Assembly: GCA_902470475.1 (NCBI GenBank)
Contig: CABRGT010000017.1
Span: 1 to 31,712 of the forward strand
Direction of reading: 5' to 3'
From: an uncultured Porphyromonadaceae bacterium
GTDB taxonomy: Bacteria > Bacteroidota > Bacteroidia > Bacteroidales > Muribaculaceae
Length of the DNA stretch: 31,712 bases
The notes beneath the pieces are model-generated. The model worked only from the letters and a program-made list of their open reading frames with translations, searched no databases and had not been told where the DNA came from. This document shows positions 16,015-24,474 of this stretch, piece by piece (the first letter of the stretch is position 1; every line of letters starts with the position of its first letter). Made by a program: the position numbers and the translations under genes.

Positions 16015-16707
16015 ATGCGGTTTCTCATCATCGGACTCGGAATCTACGGTACGAACCTTGCGCGCGACCTCGTGGCTATGGGCCACGAAGTCATCGGAGC
16101 CGATTCGTCGCGCACTATCATAGACGAGATCAAGGACTATATCACGACAGCTTATGTGATCGACACCACGGAAGAAACGGCGCTTGGTGTGCTGCCTCTC
16201 CGCAATGTCGATGTAGTGATCGTGGCCATCGGTGAGAATTTCGGCGCTTCGATCAAGACCGTGGCCCTGCTCAAAAAGTCCGGTGTGAAGACCATCTACG
16301 CCCGTGCCATCGATCCGCTCCACGAATCCATCCTGCAGAGCTTCAATGTCGCGCGGATTCTGCGTCCCGAGCAGCGCGCAGCCGCCGACCTTACCCACGA
16401 GATGGCACTCGGAAGTATCACTGAATCGCTCGCTGTGACCTCCGACACGTTCATACTGAAATTTACGGCCCCCGGTTTTTTTGTCGGGCTTCCGTACGCC
16501 GACTTTGACCTTGCGCAGGACTACGGGCTCACCCTGGTCACTGTGACCCGTCCCCGTGTGAAAGTAAATGTCATTGGCATGAGCCAGACTACCCCCGAGG
16601 TGCTCCGCGACGTGAAATCCGACCGTGTCGATCCCAAGGATGTCTGGGTGGTTTTTGGCACGCTGAAAAGTTTCCGCTCGCTCTACCGCCGCCTCGCCGG
16701 CGAATGA
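16015..16707 (+). CDS. ktrA: Cytosolic RCK-type regulator of the K+ transporter (KtrA/TrkA)
   Basis: A 230-residue regulatory subunit with one RCK_N Rossmann domain, dinucleotide-binding motif GLGIYG (residues 7-12) and acidic ribose-binding region (ADSS), then an RCK_C domain (about 140-225). The single-copy RCK layout resembles KtrA more than E. coli TrkA, which has two copies. It should bind nucleotide and gate the TrkH/KtrB channel next to it. It is the last gene of the operon. I see only a weak hairpin with a T-rich tract (about 16786-16808) as a possible terminator. Confidence 0.9.
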   Translation: MRFLIIGLGIYGTNLARDLVAMGHEVIGADSSRTIIDEIKDYITTAYVIDTTEETALGVLPLRNVDVVIVAIGENFGASIKTVALLKKSGVKTIYARAIDPLHESILQSFNVARILRPEQRAAADLTHEMALGSITESLAVTSDTFILKFTAPGFFVGLPYADFDLAQDYGLTLVTVTRPRVKVNVIGMSQTTPEVLRDVKSDRVDPKDVWVVFGTLKSFRSLYRRLAGE

Positions 16708-16822
16708 CCCCGCCCTTCACAGAGGCTTTTGTGGTCGGCCGGTCGACGGATAAGTAGAGGATGCACAAGTATGATTGCACTATCTAATCACTCGGGATTG
16801 TTCTTTTTCGACATGGTTAAAG

Positions 16823-16853
16823 TTTGTGCGTATCAGGATTTTGTACTAATTTG
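16823..16853 (+). promoter_or_regulatory. Possible promoter of the PDDEXK nuclease gene
   Basis: TTTG at 16823-16826 is followed after 19 bases by CTAATTTG (16846-16853), one base off TAnnTTTG. This ends eight bases before the ATG, so the transcript would be nearly leaderless. Weak but well placed. Confidence 0.4.
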
Positions 16854-16861
16854 CAATACTT

Positions 16862-18049
16862 ATGGAAGATATTACCGTTAACAACGTCCCTCGTATTGTC
16901 AGTGTCAAGGATTTTAGGATAGACGCCGACTATGCCGCTTGGCTCTCAGAAATCAAGCGTCGCTATATTTCTGCCCAAATCAAGGCTTCCATCAAGATCA
17001 ACACAGAAAAGCTCCGTTTTAATTGGAGTGTAGGTCGTGACCTTGTGATGCGTAAGGCTGAGGAACGATGGGGCAGCGGAGTCGTAGAGCAACTCAGTTT
17101 CGATTTGAAGGAGGCCTTTCCGCAGGAAAAAGGATTCAGTAGCAGGAATATGTGGCGAATGAAACAGTGGTATCTGTATTTCTCTACAACAGAGGCTAAT
17201 GAAAAGCTGTCACGACTTGTGGCAGAATTGCAATGTATTGAATCTCCATATCTTATAAATGTGCCACAGGCTGTGGCAGTTTTAAATGGCGAGCAGGGTT
17301 TCCCGATAGTGCTTGGAATGATTCCATGGGGACATCAGACAGATATCGTTTCTAAATGCAAGTCTATTGATGAAGCAATATTCTATTTGCGGGAATGTAT
17401 ATTAGCCGGATGGCCCCGTCAGACATTGAATAATTCACTAAAGGCTAACTTGTATAAATCCAGCGGCAAAGCAATCAGCAACTTTCCTGAATATCTGCCT
17501 GAGGCACAGAGTCGTATGGCGCAGGAAATTACTAAAGATAACTATGACTTTGGGTTTATAACCGTTCCGGTAAATTATAAAGAAGAGCAACTTGAGACAG
17601 CTCTTGAACAAAATATCACACGCTTTCTTCTTGAACTTGGCACTGGTTTTGCTTTTGTTGGCAGGCAGAAAGAACTTATCGTAGGCAACCGTACCCGTAG
17701 GATTGACATGCTGTTCTATCATATCCGGCTGAAAGCGTATATAGTCGTTGAATTGAAAGTCAAACCTTTTGACCCTGAGTATGCCGGAAAGCTCAATTAT
17801 TATGTAAATGCCGTTGACGAGCTACTCAAAGGTCCGGATGATAATCCGACAATAGGGCTTTTGATATGCAGTGACAAGGACGAGACCGAAGTGCGTTGGG
17901 CGTTCAAGGGTATACAGACTCCGATGGGCGTTGCATCTTACGATAACGTCCAAATAGCTCCTTCAAATTTGCTCCCGTCGGCAGAAGAACTACAGGCACG
18001 GGTTCGCTTGGTAGAAGAAGAGTTGAATAATAAGCCAACTAAGGCTTGA
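16862..18049 (+). CDS. PDDEXK-fold nuclease domain protein (DUF1016/YhcG family)
   Basis: A 395-residue protein with the YhcG layout: an amino-terminal DUF1016_N helical domain (about 25-110, with WSVGRDLVMRKAEERWG) and a carboxyl-terminal PDDEXK nuclease domain (about 230-380). Candidate active-site residues are Asp282 (RRIDMLFYH), Glu297 and Lys299 (VVELKVK), preceded by FVGRQKEL. The segment between the domains includes GMIPWGHQTDIV. YhcG-like proteins are predicted nucleases often found near restriction or mobile genes, but their targets are not settled. The DNA is clearly AT-richer than both neighbours and the gene stands alone, consistent with horizontal arrival. It converges with ligA, ending 19 bases away. 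Confidence 0.85.
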   Translation: MEDITVNNVPRIVSVKDFRIDADYAAWLSEIKRRYISAQIKASIKINTEKLRFNWSVGRDLVMRKAEERWGSGVVEQLSFDLKEAFPQEKGFSSRNMWRMKQWYLYFSTTEANEKLSRLVAELQCIESPYLINVPQAVAVLNGEQGFPIVLGMIPWGHQTDIVSKCKSIDEAIFYLRECILAGWPRQTLNNSLKANLYKSSGKAISNFPEYLPEAQSRMAQEITKDNYDFGFITVPVNYKEEQLETALEQNITRFLLELGTGFAFVGRQKELIVGNRTRRIDMLFYHIRLKAYIVVELKVKPFDPEYAGKLNYYVNAVDELLKGPDDNPTIGLLICSDKDETEVRWAFKGIQTPMGVASYDNVQIAPSNLLPSAEELQARVRLVEEELNNKPTKA

Positions 18050-18068
18050 TGTATGAAAAAGCTGCGTT

Positions 18069-20081
18069 TCAGGCTTCGGGTGTCAGCATCTTCAGGAATG
18101 TATCCTCGTCGATGACCGGGATGCCGAGTTTCGTGGCTTTTTCGAGCTTGGAGGGGCCCATGTTTTCGCCGGCGAGCACGTAGTCGGTCTTTTTCGAGAT
18201 GCTGCTTGCGTTGCGGCCGCCGTTCTTCTCTATCATAGCTTTGTATTCGTCGCGGCTGTGCTTGGCGAATACTCCGCTGATCACAAACGCTTTGCCGCCA
18301 AGTAGGTCGGTATGGTCGTCGCCGGCGGTCTCGGGCATGGCCATGGTGACTCCCGCCTCGCGGAGGCGTTCGACGGCCCTGCGGTTGATGTCGCGGCTGA
18401 AATAATCGGTGATCGACGCCGCAATGCGCGGGCCGACATCCTCGATGGCTTCAAGGCGTTCGGCCGGCCACGTCATCAGTTCGTCGATATTGCCGGTGGC
18501 GCGGGCTATTTTACGCGCCGTTGTTTCGCCCACAAACGGTATCGACAGCGCGAACACCACCCGTTCGAAAGGCACGGCCTTGCTCGCCTCTATGCCCGCA
18601 ATGACGCGTTCGGCGCTCTTTGCCGCGAAGCCCTCGATTTTCATTAGATCAGCGGCTTTCAGGTCGTACAGGTCGCTGAAATCCGTTACCAGCCCGGCGT
18701 TGTAGAGCGCGGCGGCAGTCTCCTCGCCTATGCCGTCGATATTCATCATGCGGCGTCCGACGAAGTGCTCTACGCGGCCGATGATCTGCGGCGGGCAGCC
18801 GTATTTGTTGGGGCACTGCCAGGCGGCTTCGCCTTCGACGCGGATCAGCGGGGTGCCGCACGCGGGGCAGTGGCTCACGAATTCCACCGGCCGGGCTCCG
18901 GGTTCGCGTGCGTCGGTCTCTACTCCGGTGATCTTGGGGATGATCTCGCCGCCCTTTTCGACGTAGAGCATGTCGTCGTGGCGGATGTCGAGCTGGCGCA
19001 TGATGTCCTCGTTGTGGAGCGACGCGCGTTTCACGATCGTGCCCGAGAGCAGTACCGGCTCGAGGTTGGCCACCGGGGTGATGATGCCCATGCGTCCGAC
19101 GTCGAACGACACGGACCGCAGCCGCGTCAGCGCACGTTCGGCCGGGAATTTGTAGGCCACGGCCCAGCGCGGCGACTTGGCCGTGAACCCAAGGTTGAGC
19201 TGCTGGCGCAGCGAGTTGACCTTGAAGACGAGTCCGTCGGTGGCTACGGGCAGTTTGCGCCGCTCCGTGTCCCAGTATCTTATGTAGCGGTCGACAGCCT
19301 CGATGTCTTCAAGCAGTGTCATCGCCTCCGACACCTTGAAGCCCCAGCTGCGGGCCATCATCATGTTGTCGTAGTGGTTGTCGCAAGGCAGGTTGTCGCC
19401 CAGCATGTAATAGAGATAGGCGTCGAGTCCGCGGCGTGCCACCTCGGCCGGATTGAGCAGCTTGAGGGTCCCTGCGGCTGCGTTGCGCGGATTGGCGAAG
19501 AGCGGTTCCTCGTTGAAGGCCCGCTCGGCGTTGATGCGTTCGAACGACTTGTAAGGCAGCACGATTTCTCCGCGTATCTCGAAGAAGTCGGGCCACCCTT
19601 CGCCGGTGAGCTGCAGCGGAATCGAGCGGATGGTCTTGACATTTTCGGTTACATCGTCGCCTTGTACGCCGTCGCCGCGCGTCACGGCCCGCAGCAGGCG
19701 TCCGTGCTCGTATATGAGCGAGATACCCGTCCCGTCGAACTTCAGCTCGCCCACTATGGTCACTTTCTGGCCCGGCAGGGCGTCCGTCAGTCGTCCGACC
19801 CACTGATCCACGTCGTCGATCGAGTAGGTGTTGGCCAGCGACAGCATCGGATACACGTGCGCTACCTGCCTGAACCCTTCGCTTATGTCGGAACCCACGC
19901 GGTGTGTCGGCGACAGAGGATCATCGTACTCGGGGTGAGCCTTTTCGAGAGCTTCGAGTTCCTTGACCATCATGTCGTAGTCGTAGTCGGATATTGCGGG
20001 CGAGTTTTCCACGTAGTAGCTGTGGTTGTGTCGGTTGATGTCGGCGCGCAGTTGTTCTATCTGTTGTCTGATGCTGTCCAT
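18069..20081 (-). CDS. ligA: NAD+-dependent DNA ligase
   Basis: LigA seals nicks in replication and repair using NAD+. The 670-residue protein has all the expected parts: the Ia domain with HNHSYYV and ISDYDYD, the adenylation motif ELKFDG with Lys114 as nucleotidyl acceptor, the OB fold, a four-cysteine zinc finger (CPACG ... CPNKYGC, around 405-430), helix-hairpin-helix repeats and a carboxyl-terminal BRCT domain (about 590-668). It is the last gene of the long minus-strand run and starts five bases after recX. Confidence 0.97.
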   Translation of the reverse strand: MDSIRQQIEQLRADINRHNHSYYVENSPAISDYDYDMMVKELEALEKAHPEYDDPLSPTHRVGSDISEGFRQVAHVYPMLSLANTYSIDDVDQWVGRLTDALPGQKVTIVGELKFDGTGISLIYEHGRLLRAVTRGDGVQGDDVTENVKTIRSIPLQLTGEGWPDFFEIRGEIVLPYKSFERINAERAFNEEPLFANPRNAAAGTLKLLNPAEVARRGLDAYLYYMLGDNLPCDNHYDNMMMARSWGFKVSEAMTLLEDIEAVDRYIRYWDTERRKLPVATDGLVFKVNSLRQQLNLGFTAKSPRWAVAYKFPAERALTRLRSVSFDVGRMGIITPVANLEPVLLSGTIVKRASLHNEDIMRQLDIRHDDMLYVEKGGEIIPKITGVETDAREPGARPVEFVSHCPACGTPLIRVEGEAAWQCPNKYGCPPQIIGRVEHFVGRRMMNIDGIGEETAAALYNAGLVTDFSDLYDLKAADLMKIEGFAAKSAERVIAGIEASKAVPFERVVFALSIPFVGETTARKIARATGNIDELMTWPAERLEAIEDVGPRIAASITDYFSRDINRRAVERLREAGVTMAMPETAGDDHTDLLGGKAFVISGVFAKHSRDEYKAMIEKNGGRNASSISKKTDYVLAGENMGPSKLEKATKLGIPVIDEDTFLKMLTPEA

Positions 20082-20086
20082 AGCCG

Positions 20087-20569
20087 TTAATCTTTAGAAG
20101 TTGTGAGTGTCTGTATTGCTTTTATCACGCGGTCGGGCTCGAAGCCGCGTCCCACGGCGAAGCGGAAGGCCTTCGTGCGCGATTCATAGGAGGCCGGGTC
20201 GGGGAGCGATCGCAGTTTGCGGCCCACTATCTCGGCCAGGCGGCTGTCGTAGATCTCTGTGTCTATGTCGTCGAGGGTTTCGGCGGTCGTTTCGGCGTCG
20301 ACGCCTTTGGCGCGCAGGGCCATGGCTATCTTGCGCCGTCCCCAGCCGCAGTATTCGATCTTTTCCCGGACAAACATCCGTGCGAAGCGCGAGTCGTCGA
20401 CCAGTCGGCGCGAGGCCAGCTGCTCTATTACGGAGTTGGCATCGCCCGGCGTCAGGCCCCAGCGCCGCAGACGGTCGCGTAGCTCGCCCGTGGAGTGCTC
20501 GGCGCGGTTGCACAGCACTTCCAGGCGCGCGTAGGCCGATTCAGGTGTCAGTGGGCGACGCTGTATCAT
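20087..20569 (-). CDS. recX: Regulatory protein RecX
   Basis: A 160-residue, helix-rich basic protein matching RecX, which binds RecA filaments and modulates recombination. The repeated three-helix units are visible, for example ARLEVLCNRAEHSTGELRDRL, DANSVIEQLASRRLVDDSRFARMFV and GRRKIAMALRAKGV. It lies between prmC (ATGA overlap with its own start) and ligA (five-base gap), a tidy translational relay. recA itself is not in the window. Confidence 0.9.
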   Translation of the reverse strand: MIQRRPLTPESAYARLEVLCNRAEHSTGELRDRLRRWGLTPGDANSVIEQLASRRLVDDSRFARMFVREKIEYCGWGRRKIAMALRAKGVDAETTAETLDDIDTEIYDSRLAEIVGRKLRSLPDPASYESRTKAFRFAVGRGFEPDRVIKAIQTLTTSKD

Positions 20570-21417
20570 GGTGCTGTGGCTCTGGCGAAGCGTTTCCGCC
20601 CCAGAAAATCAGGGGTGATTTCTATGTCGGTGTAGCCCAGGTCGCCGAGCATGTCGGAGAGCGGGGCGGCATATAGCGGGTTTATCTCGAAGTAGAGCCT
20701 TCCACCGCTGCGCAGGCGTCCCCGGCCCATATGGCCGATGGCGCGGTAGAAGCGCAGCGGATCGCTGTCGGGTACGAACAGTGCCGTATGCGGCTCATGG
20801 TCGAGCACGCGGCTGTCCATGTCCGCTTTCTCGCTGTCGGCGATGTAAGGCGGATTCGACACTATCAGATCCAGGTCATGCGCGGTGCTTTCAGGCATTG
20901 ACAGCAGATCGGCGCGCACGAAGGCGATGCGCACCCCCAGCCGGCGTGCGTTTTCTTCGGCCACGGCCAGGGCGTCGGACGATATGTCTATGGCCTCTAT
21001 CCGGGCGAACGGCAGAGCGCGTCCCAGCGCTATGGCTATGCAGCCCGAGCCGGTGCCTGCGTCGAGAATGCGCAGGTCGCGGCGTCCGCGGCAGTCGTCC
21101 GTGATCATGTCCACGAGCTGTGCCGTCTCAGGGCGGGGAATCAGCACCGACGGGCTGACCTTCAGTGTCAGCCCCATGAACTGAGCCTGCCCCGCGACAT
21201 ACTGCGGCGGCTCGCCGGCGGCGATCCGGGCGACCATTTCATCAATCCGCCCCACGGTCTCAGGCTCTACGGTGCGGCCTCCGTCGGTGAATATCTTTTT
21301 TGGGGTGGCTCCCAGCACATCCTCCATCAGCAGGCGCGCGGTGGCGCGGGCCTCCCCGGCTCCCAAGGCAGGCGTGAGGCGGTCAGTAATGTGTCTGTTG
21401 AGCTGCTCGAGAGTCAT
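20566..21417 (-). CDS. prmC: Peptide chain release factor N5-glutamine methyltransferase
   Basis: PrmC (HemK) methylates the glutamine of the GGQ motif in release factors RF1 and RF2. The 283-residue protein shows the amino-terminal helical domain, the SAM motif DAGTGSGCIAIAL (119-131) and the catalytic NPPY (188-191). I chose the ATG at 21417, which overlaps the obgE stop (ATGA). The longer open frame upstream is the shadow of the acidic tail of ObgE. Its stop overlaps the recX start. Confidence 0.94.
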   Translation of the reverse strand: MTLEQLNRHITDRLTPALGAGEARATARLLMEDVLGATPKKIFTDGGRTVEPETVGRIDEMVARIAAGEPPQYVAGQAQFMGLTLKVSPSVLIPRPETAQLVDMITDDCRGRRDLRILDAGTGSGCIAIALGRALPFARIEAIDISSDALAVAEENARRLGVRIAFVRADLLSMPESTAHDLDLIVSNPPYIADSEKADMDSRVLDHEPHTALFVPDSDPLRFYRAIGHMGRGRLRSGGRLYFEINPLYAAPLSDMLGDLGYTDIEITPDFLGRKRFARATAP

Positions 21418-22670
21418 TTGCCGGGATGTTTTTCCGGGTCGGCCTCTGGATTGTCGTCGTCGGTGTACTCCCATTCGGCATCGTCGAAGTCGATGTCGTC
21501 GCCCCAGCTTTCGCTGCTGATGTGCTGCAGGTCCTCCCCTTCGAAGTCCTCGTCCGAAAGATCGTCGGCATCGTCCTCGCCGGGCGTGTACTGGAATATG
21601 AACTCGTCCTCCTCGCCCACGCGGTGCTGGCTGTCGAGCGGCCGCTGCACTATGTCCACCGTGGCCAGTCGGTTCGAGTCGTCGGTCACGGCCCGCCACA
21701 GCATGTCCTTCAGCTCGGCGATGCCCTGGCCTGTCACGGCCGAGATGAACACCGACGGTAGGTCCTCCGGTAGCGTCTTGCGGATTTCCTCGATAAGCTC
21801 GTCATCGAGCATGTCGCTCTTCGACACGGCCAGCAGGCGGTGCTTGTCGAGTAGCTGCGGATTGAATTTACGCAGTTCGTCGAGCAGGATATTGTACTGT
21901 TCGGTCACGTCGTCGGCATCGGCCGGCACCATGAACAGCAGCACGGCGTTACGCTCGATGTGGCGCAGGAAGCGCAGTCCCAGGCCCTTGCCCTCGCTCG
22001 CTCCCTCGATTATACCCGGAATGTCGGCCATTACGAACGAGCGGTTGTCGCGGTACGCCACGATGCCCAGCTGCGGCTCCATGGTCGTGAAGGGGTAGTC
22101 GGCGATCTTGGGACGCGCGGCCGACACTGCCGACAGCAGGGTCGACTTGCCGGCGTTCGGGAAGCCTACGAGGCCTACGTCGGCCAGCACTTTCAGCTCC
22201 AGGATGATGCTGCGCTCTATGGCCGGCTCGCCGGGCTGCGCGTAGCGCGGAGTGCGGTTGGTCGACGATTTGAAGTGCCAGTTGCCCAGGCCGCCTCGGC
22301 CGCCGCGCAGCAGTTTCACTTCCTGCCCGTCGCGGGTCACTTCGGTCAGATATTCGCCCGACTCGGCGTCGTAGACCACCGTGCCGCAGGGCACGTCCAC
22401 GACAACGTCTTCGCCGTCCTTGCCGAAGCTGCGGCCGCCCGAGCCGCTCTGTCCGTTGCCTGCGAAGATATGGCGCCGGTATTTAAGCGGGAGCAGCGTC
22501 CACATGTGGGCATTCCCCCGCAGGATGATGTGGCCGCCCCGGCCTCCGTCGCCCCCGTCGGGGCCTCCCTTGGGTATGTATTTGGCGCGGTAGAAGTGGC
22601 GCGAGCCGGCGCCCCCCTTGCCCGAGCGGCAAAGTATCTTTACGTAGTCGATGAAATTTGAATCTGCCAT
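21414..22670 (-). CDS. obgE: Obg-family ribosome-assembly GTPase
   Basis: ObgE/CgtA binds the 50S ribosomal subunit and links GTP/ppGpp levels to ribosome assembly and growth. The 418-residue protein has the glycine-rich Obg fold (1-158), a G domain with P-loop GFPNAGKS (169-176), the G3 motif DIPGIIEGASEGKG and SKSD as the G4 motif. A strongly acidic carboxyl tail (about 360-418, many Asp/Glu) replaces a structured OCT domain, common in this phylum. It lies 15 bases after the nucleotidyltransferase gene and overlaps prmC. Confidence 0.95.
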   Translation of the reverse strand: MADSNFIDYVKILCRSGKGGAGSRHFYRAKYIPKGGPDGGDGGRGGHIILRGNAHMWTLLPLKYRRHIFAGNGQSGSGGRSFGKDGEDVVVDVPCGTVVYDAESGEYLTEVTRDGQEVKLLRGGRGGLGNWHFKSSTNRTPRYAQPGEPAIERSIILELKVLADVGLVGFPNAGKSTLLSAVSAARPKIADYPFTTMEPQLGIVAYRDNRSFVMADIPGIIEGASEGKGLGLRFLRHIERNAVLLFMVPADADDVTEQYNILLDELRKFNPQLLDKHRLLAVSKSDMLDDELIEEIRKTLPEDLPSVFISAVTGQGIAELKDMLWRAVTDDSNRLATVDIVQRPLDSQHRVGEEDEFIFQYTPGEDDADDLSDEDFEGEDLQHISSESWGDDIDFDDAEWEYTDDDNPEADPEKHPGK

Positions 22671-22685
22671 GTCCGTGTGGTGTGG

Positions 22686-23729
22686 TTAGCGTGATAGGTT
22701 GTTGTGGTGGCGCATCAGTTCGGTCGCCTGGCGGAAATCGGTGGGCGATCCCACGTCGATCCACGTGCCTTTGATAGGATAGTATGCCACCTTGCCGCCC
22801 GATGCTATTATCTCGTCGATCAGATCGGTGGCATCCGTGCGCCGGTCGGGCTGCAGCCCGCGCAGCAGCCGGTTGCGGAATATGTATATGCCGGCGTTGG
22901 CGTAGTAGGAGTAAGCCGGTTTCTCGGCTATGCCCGTGACGCGTTCGCCCTCGATGGTCAGTATGGCGTAGGGTACCGACACCTGATAGGGGATGACGGC
23001 TATCGTGGCGTCGGCTCCCGAATCGCGGTGTTTCAGATACAGCTCCTCGAACGAGATCGTGGTGATGAGATCCGAGTTCATCACGAGCGTGTTGCCCTCC
23101 TCTGCTATGTCGGCCAGCCGGGCCGATCCGATGGTGCCCAGCGGCATGTCCTCGCGCACGGTGCGCACATTCACTCCCGCCACAGGCTCGGCGAAGTGGC
23201 TTTCGAGCTGTTCGGCCAGGTAGCGTGTCGTCACAGTGATGTCCGTCACGCCCACGGCCGCCAGAGCCTCTATGTTATAGTCGATTATCGCCTTGCCCTC
23301 GATGGTGAGCAGCGGCTTGGGTGTGGTCAGGGTCATCGGACGTAGCCGCTCGCCCTGTCCTCCGGCCATCAGTATCGCCGAAAGCGGCAGGCGTGTGCGC
23401 GTTCGGCTCAGATCCACGATCTCGGCCGGAGTGCCGTCGGAGTTCAGGCGCGGCAGCAGTTTTATGCCGGCGCGGCGGCACTCGCGGATCAGTTCCACGT
23501 CCGATTCGTCGCCGCGCAGAGCCTTGAACGTACGGCAGGCGGCTTCCGTCACCGGCCTGTCGAGTCCCTTGCCCGCGAGCAGGGCGCGCCGGATGTCGCC
23601 GTCGGTCAGCGAGCCGGTCACGGCCCCCCGTCCGTCGGTCACAAACAGGGTCATGGCGCTTGCCGGCAGCGAGTTGAGCAGGGCGAGCGCCTGGAGCAGC
23701 GTCGATTGTTCGTTGATTAGGTTGCGCAT
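22686..23729 (-). CDS. CBS-domain sugar-1-phosphate nucleotidyltransferase (PtmE-like)
   Basis: A 347-residue fusion of a paired CBS regulatory module (about 1-110, with SLTDGDIRRALL) and a nucleotidyltransferase domain (about 113-340). The signature is MAGGQGERLRPMTLTTPKPLL (central Gly-rich loop and Lys). The same architecture occurs in Campylobacter PtmE, which activates glucosamine-1-phosphate with GTP for legionaminic acid, and in other sugar-1-P guanylyl/uridylyltransferases. Here it directly follows legF/neuA-like and legG/neuC-like genes, which supports the nonulosonic-acid reading. Nucleotide and sugar specificity are inferred and not visible in the sequence. Confidence 0.82.
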   Translation of the reverse strand: MRNLINEQSTLLQALALLNSLPASAMTLFVTDGRGAVTGSLTDGDIRRALLAGKGLDRPVTEAACRTFKALRGDESDVELIRECRRAGIKLLPRLNSDGTPAEIVDLSRTRTRLPLSAILMAGGQGERLRPMTLTTPKPLLTIEGKAIIDYNIEALAAVGVTDITVTTRYLAEQLESHFAEPVAGVNVRTVREDMPLGTIGSARLADIAEEGNTLVMNSDLITTISFEELYLKHRDSGADATIAVIPYQVSVPYAILTIEGERVTGIAEKPAYSYYANAGIYIFRNRLLRGLQPDRRTDATDLIDEIIASGGKVAYYPIKGTWIDVGSPTDFRQATELMRHHNNLSR

Positions 23730-23733
23730 ACTC

Positions 23734-24474
23734 TTAAAACACTTTATTCGGTGATTGGTTGTCGCGGCCGTCCCCGGCGGCGCGCATGCTTCGGAGTATT
23801 TCCTCGGCCACGAGCCAGTCCAGCGGCGTGTCGAGGTCTATGCTGCGTTCGCGCGGCATAGGCGACGGCACGCGCCGTGGAAATTCGCCCAGCGCCATGG
23901 AGCGGATCGATGCCGGATTGATGACATATACCGCCCCGTTGTACTCCCACGCAGCCGGGGCATCCTGGCGTCGCGTGTACAGCCCGTCGCCCTTGGATAC
24001 ATGCAGAAATCCTGTCGCCGGGTCTGTCTCGAAGCAGTTGTAGTAGGGGTTCGATGCCGCCTCAGTCACCGTGACCACCATATCGATCTCCGGTGAGTAG
24101 AGAGCGAGGGCGGCGCGGATGTCGGCCGCTGTCCGCAGCGGCGATGTGGGCTGCAGCAGCACCACGCAGTCGTAGCCTATGCCGGTACGGTCGGCATAGG
24201 CCATGGCGTCCAGTATCACCTCGCGGCTTCCGGCGGTGTCGGTGGCCAGCTCAGGCGGACGCATGTATTCCACCGGCAGTCCCGCGCGCCGTCCGGTGTC
24301 GGCGATCTCGGCGTCGTCGGTCGAGAGGATGATGTGGCGGTCGTCGGCGCCCGCCTCGCGGGCCGCCTCGATCGACAGGTGTATGAGCGGACGGCCTCCC
24401 AGCGGCTTGATGTTCTTGCGCGGGATTCCCTTGCTGCCTCCGCGGGCAGGTATGATGTAGAGTGGTGTCAGCAT
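23734..24474 (-). CDS. CMP-nonulosonate cytidylyltransferase (NeuA/LegF family)
   Basis: This 246-residue enzyme would couple CTP to a nine-carbon acidic sugar (sialic, legionaminic or similar), activating it for transfer. It carries the family motif IPARGGSKGIPRKNI at residues 8-22, then LLQPTSPLR and YTRRQD. I chose the ATG at 24474, which overlaps the 3' end of the epimerase gene by seven bases; the longer upstream frame is a shadow. Which sugar is used cannot be read from the sequence. No synthase (NeuB/LegI type) lies in the window. Confidence 0.85.
   Translation of the reverse strand: MLTPLYIIPARGGSKGIPRKNIKPLGGRPLIHLSIEAAREAGADDRHIILSTDDAEIADTGRRAGLPVEYMRPPELATDTAGSREVILDAMAYADRTGIGYDCVVLLQPTSPLRTAADIRAALALYSPEIDMVVTVTEAASNPYYNCFETDPATGFLHVSKGDGLYTRRQDAPAAWEYNGAVYVINPASIRSMALGEFPRRVPSPMPRERSIDLDTPLDWLVAEEILRSMRAAGDGRDNQSPNKVF

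Noticed and set aside
18032..18047. AAGCC/GGCTT hairpin at the end of the nuclease gene
   Set aside because: Only five base pairs, inside the coding end, and no proper U run on either side.
18765..20090. Long plus-strand open frame opposite ligA
   Set aside because: Antisense shadow. All LigA domains are intact on the minus strand and the shadow has no recognisable motif.
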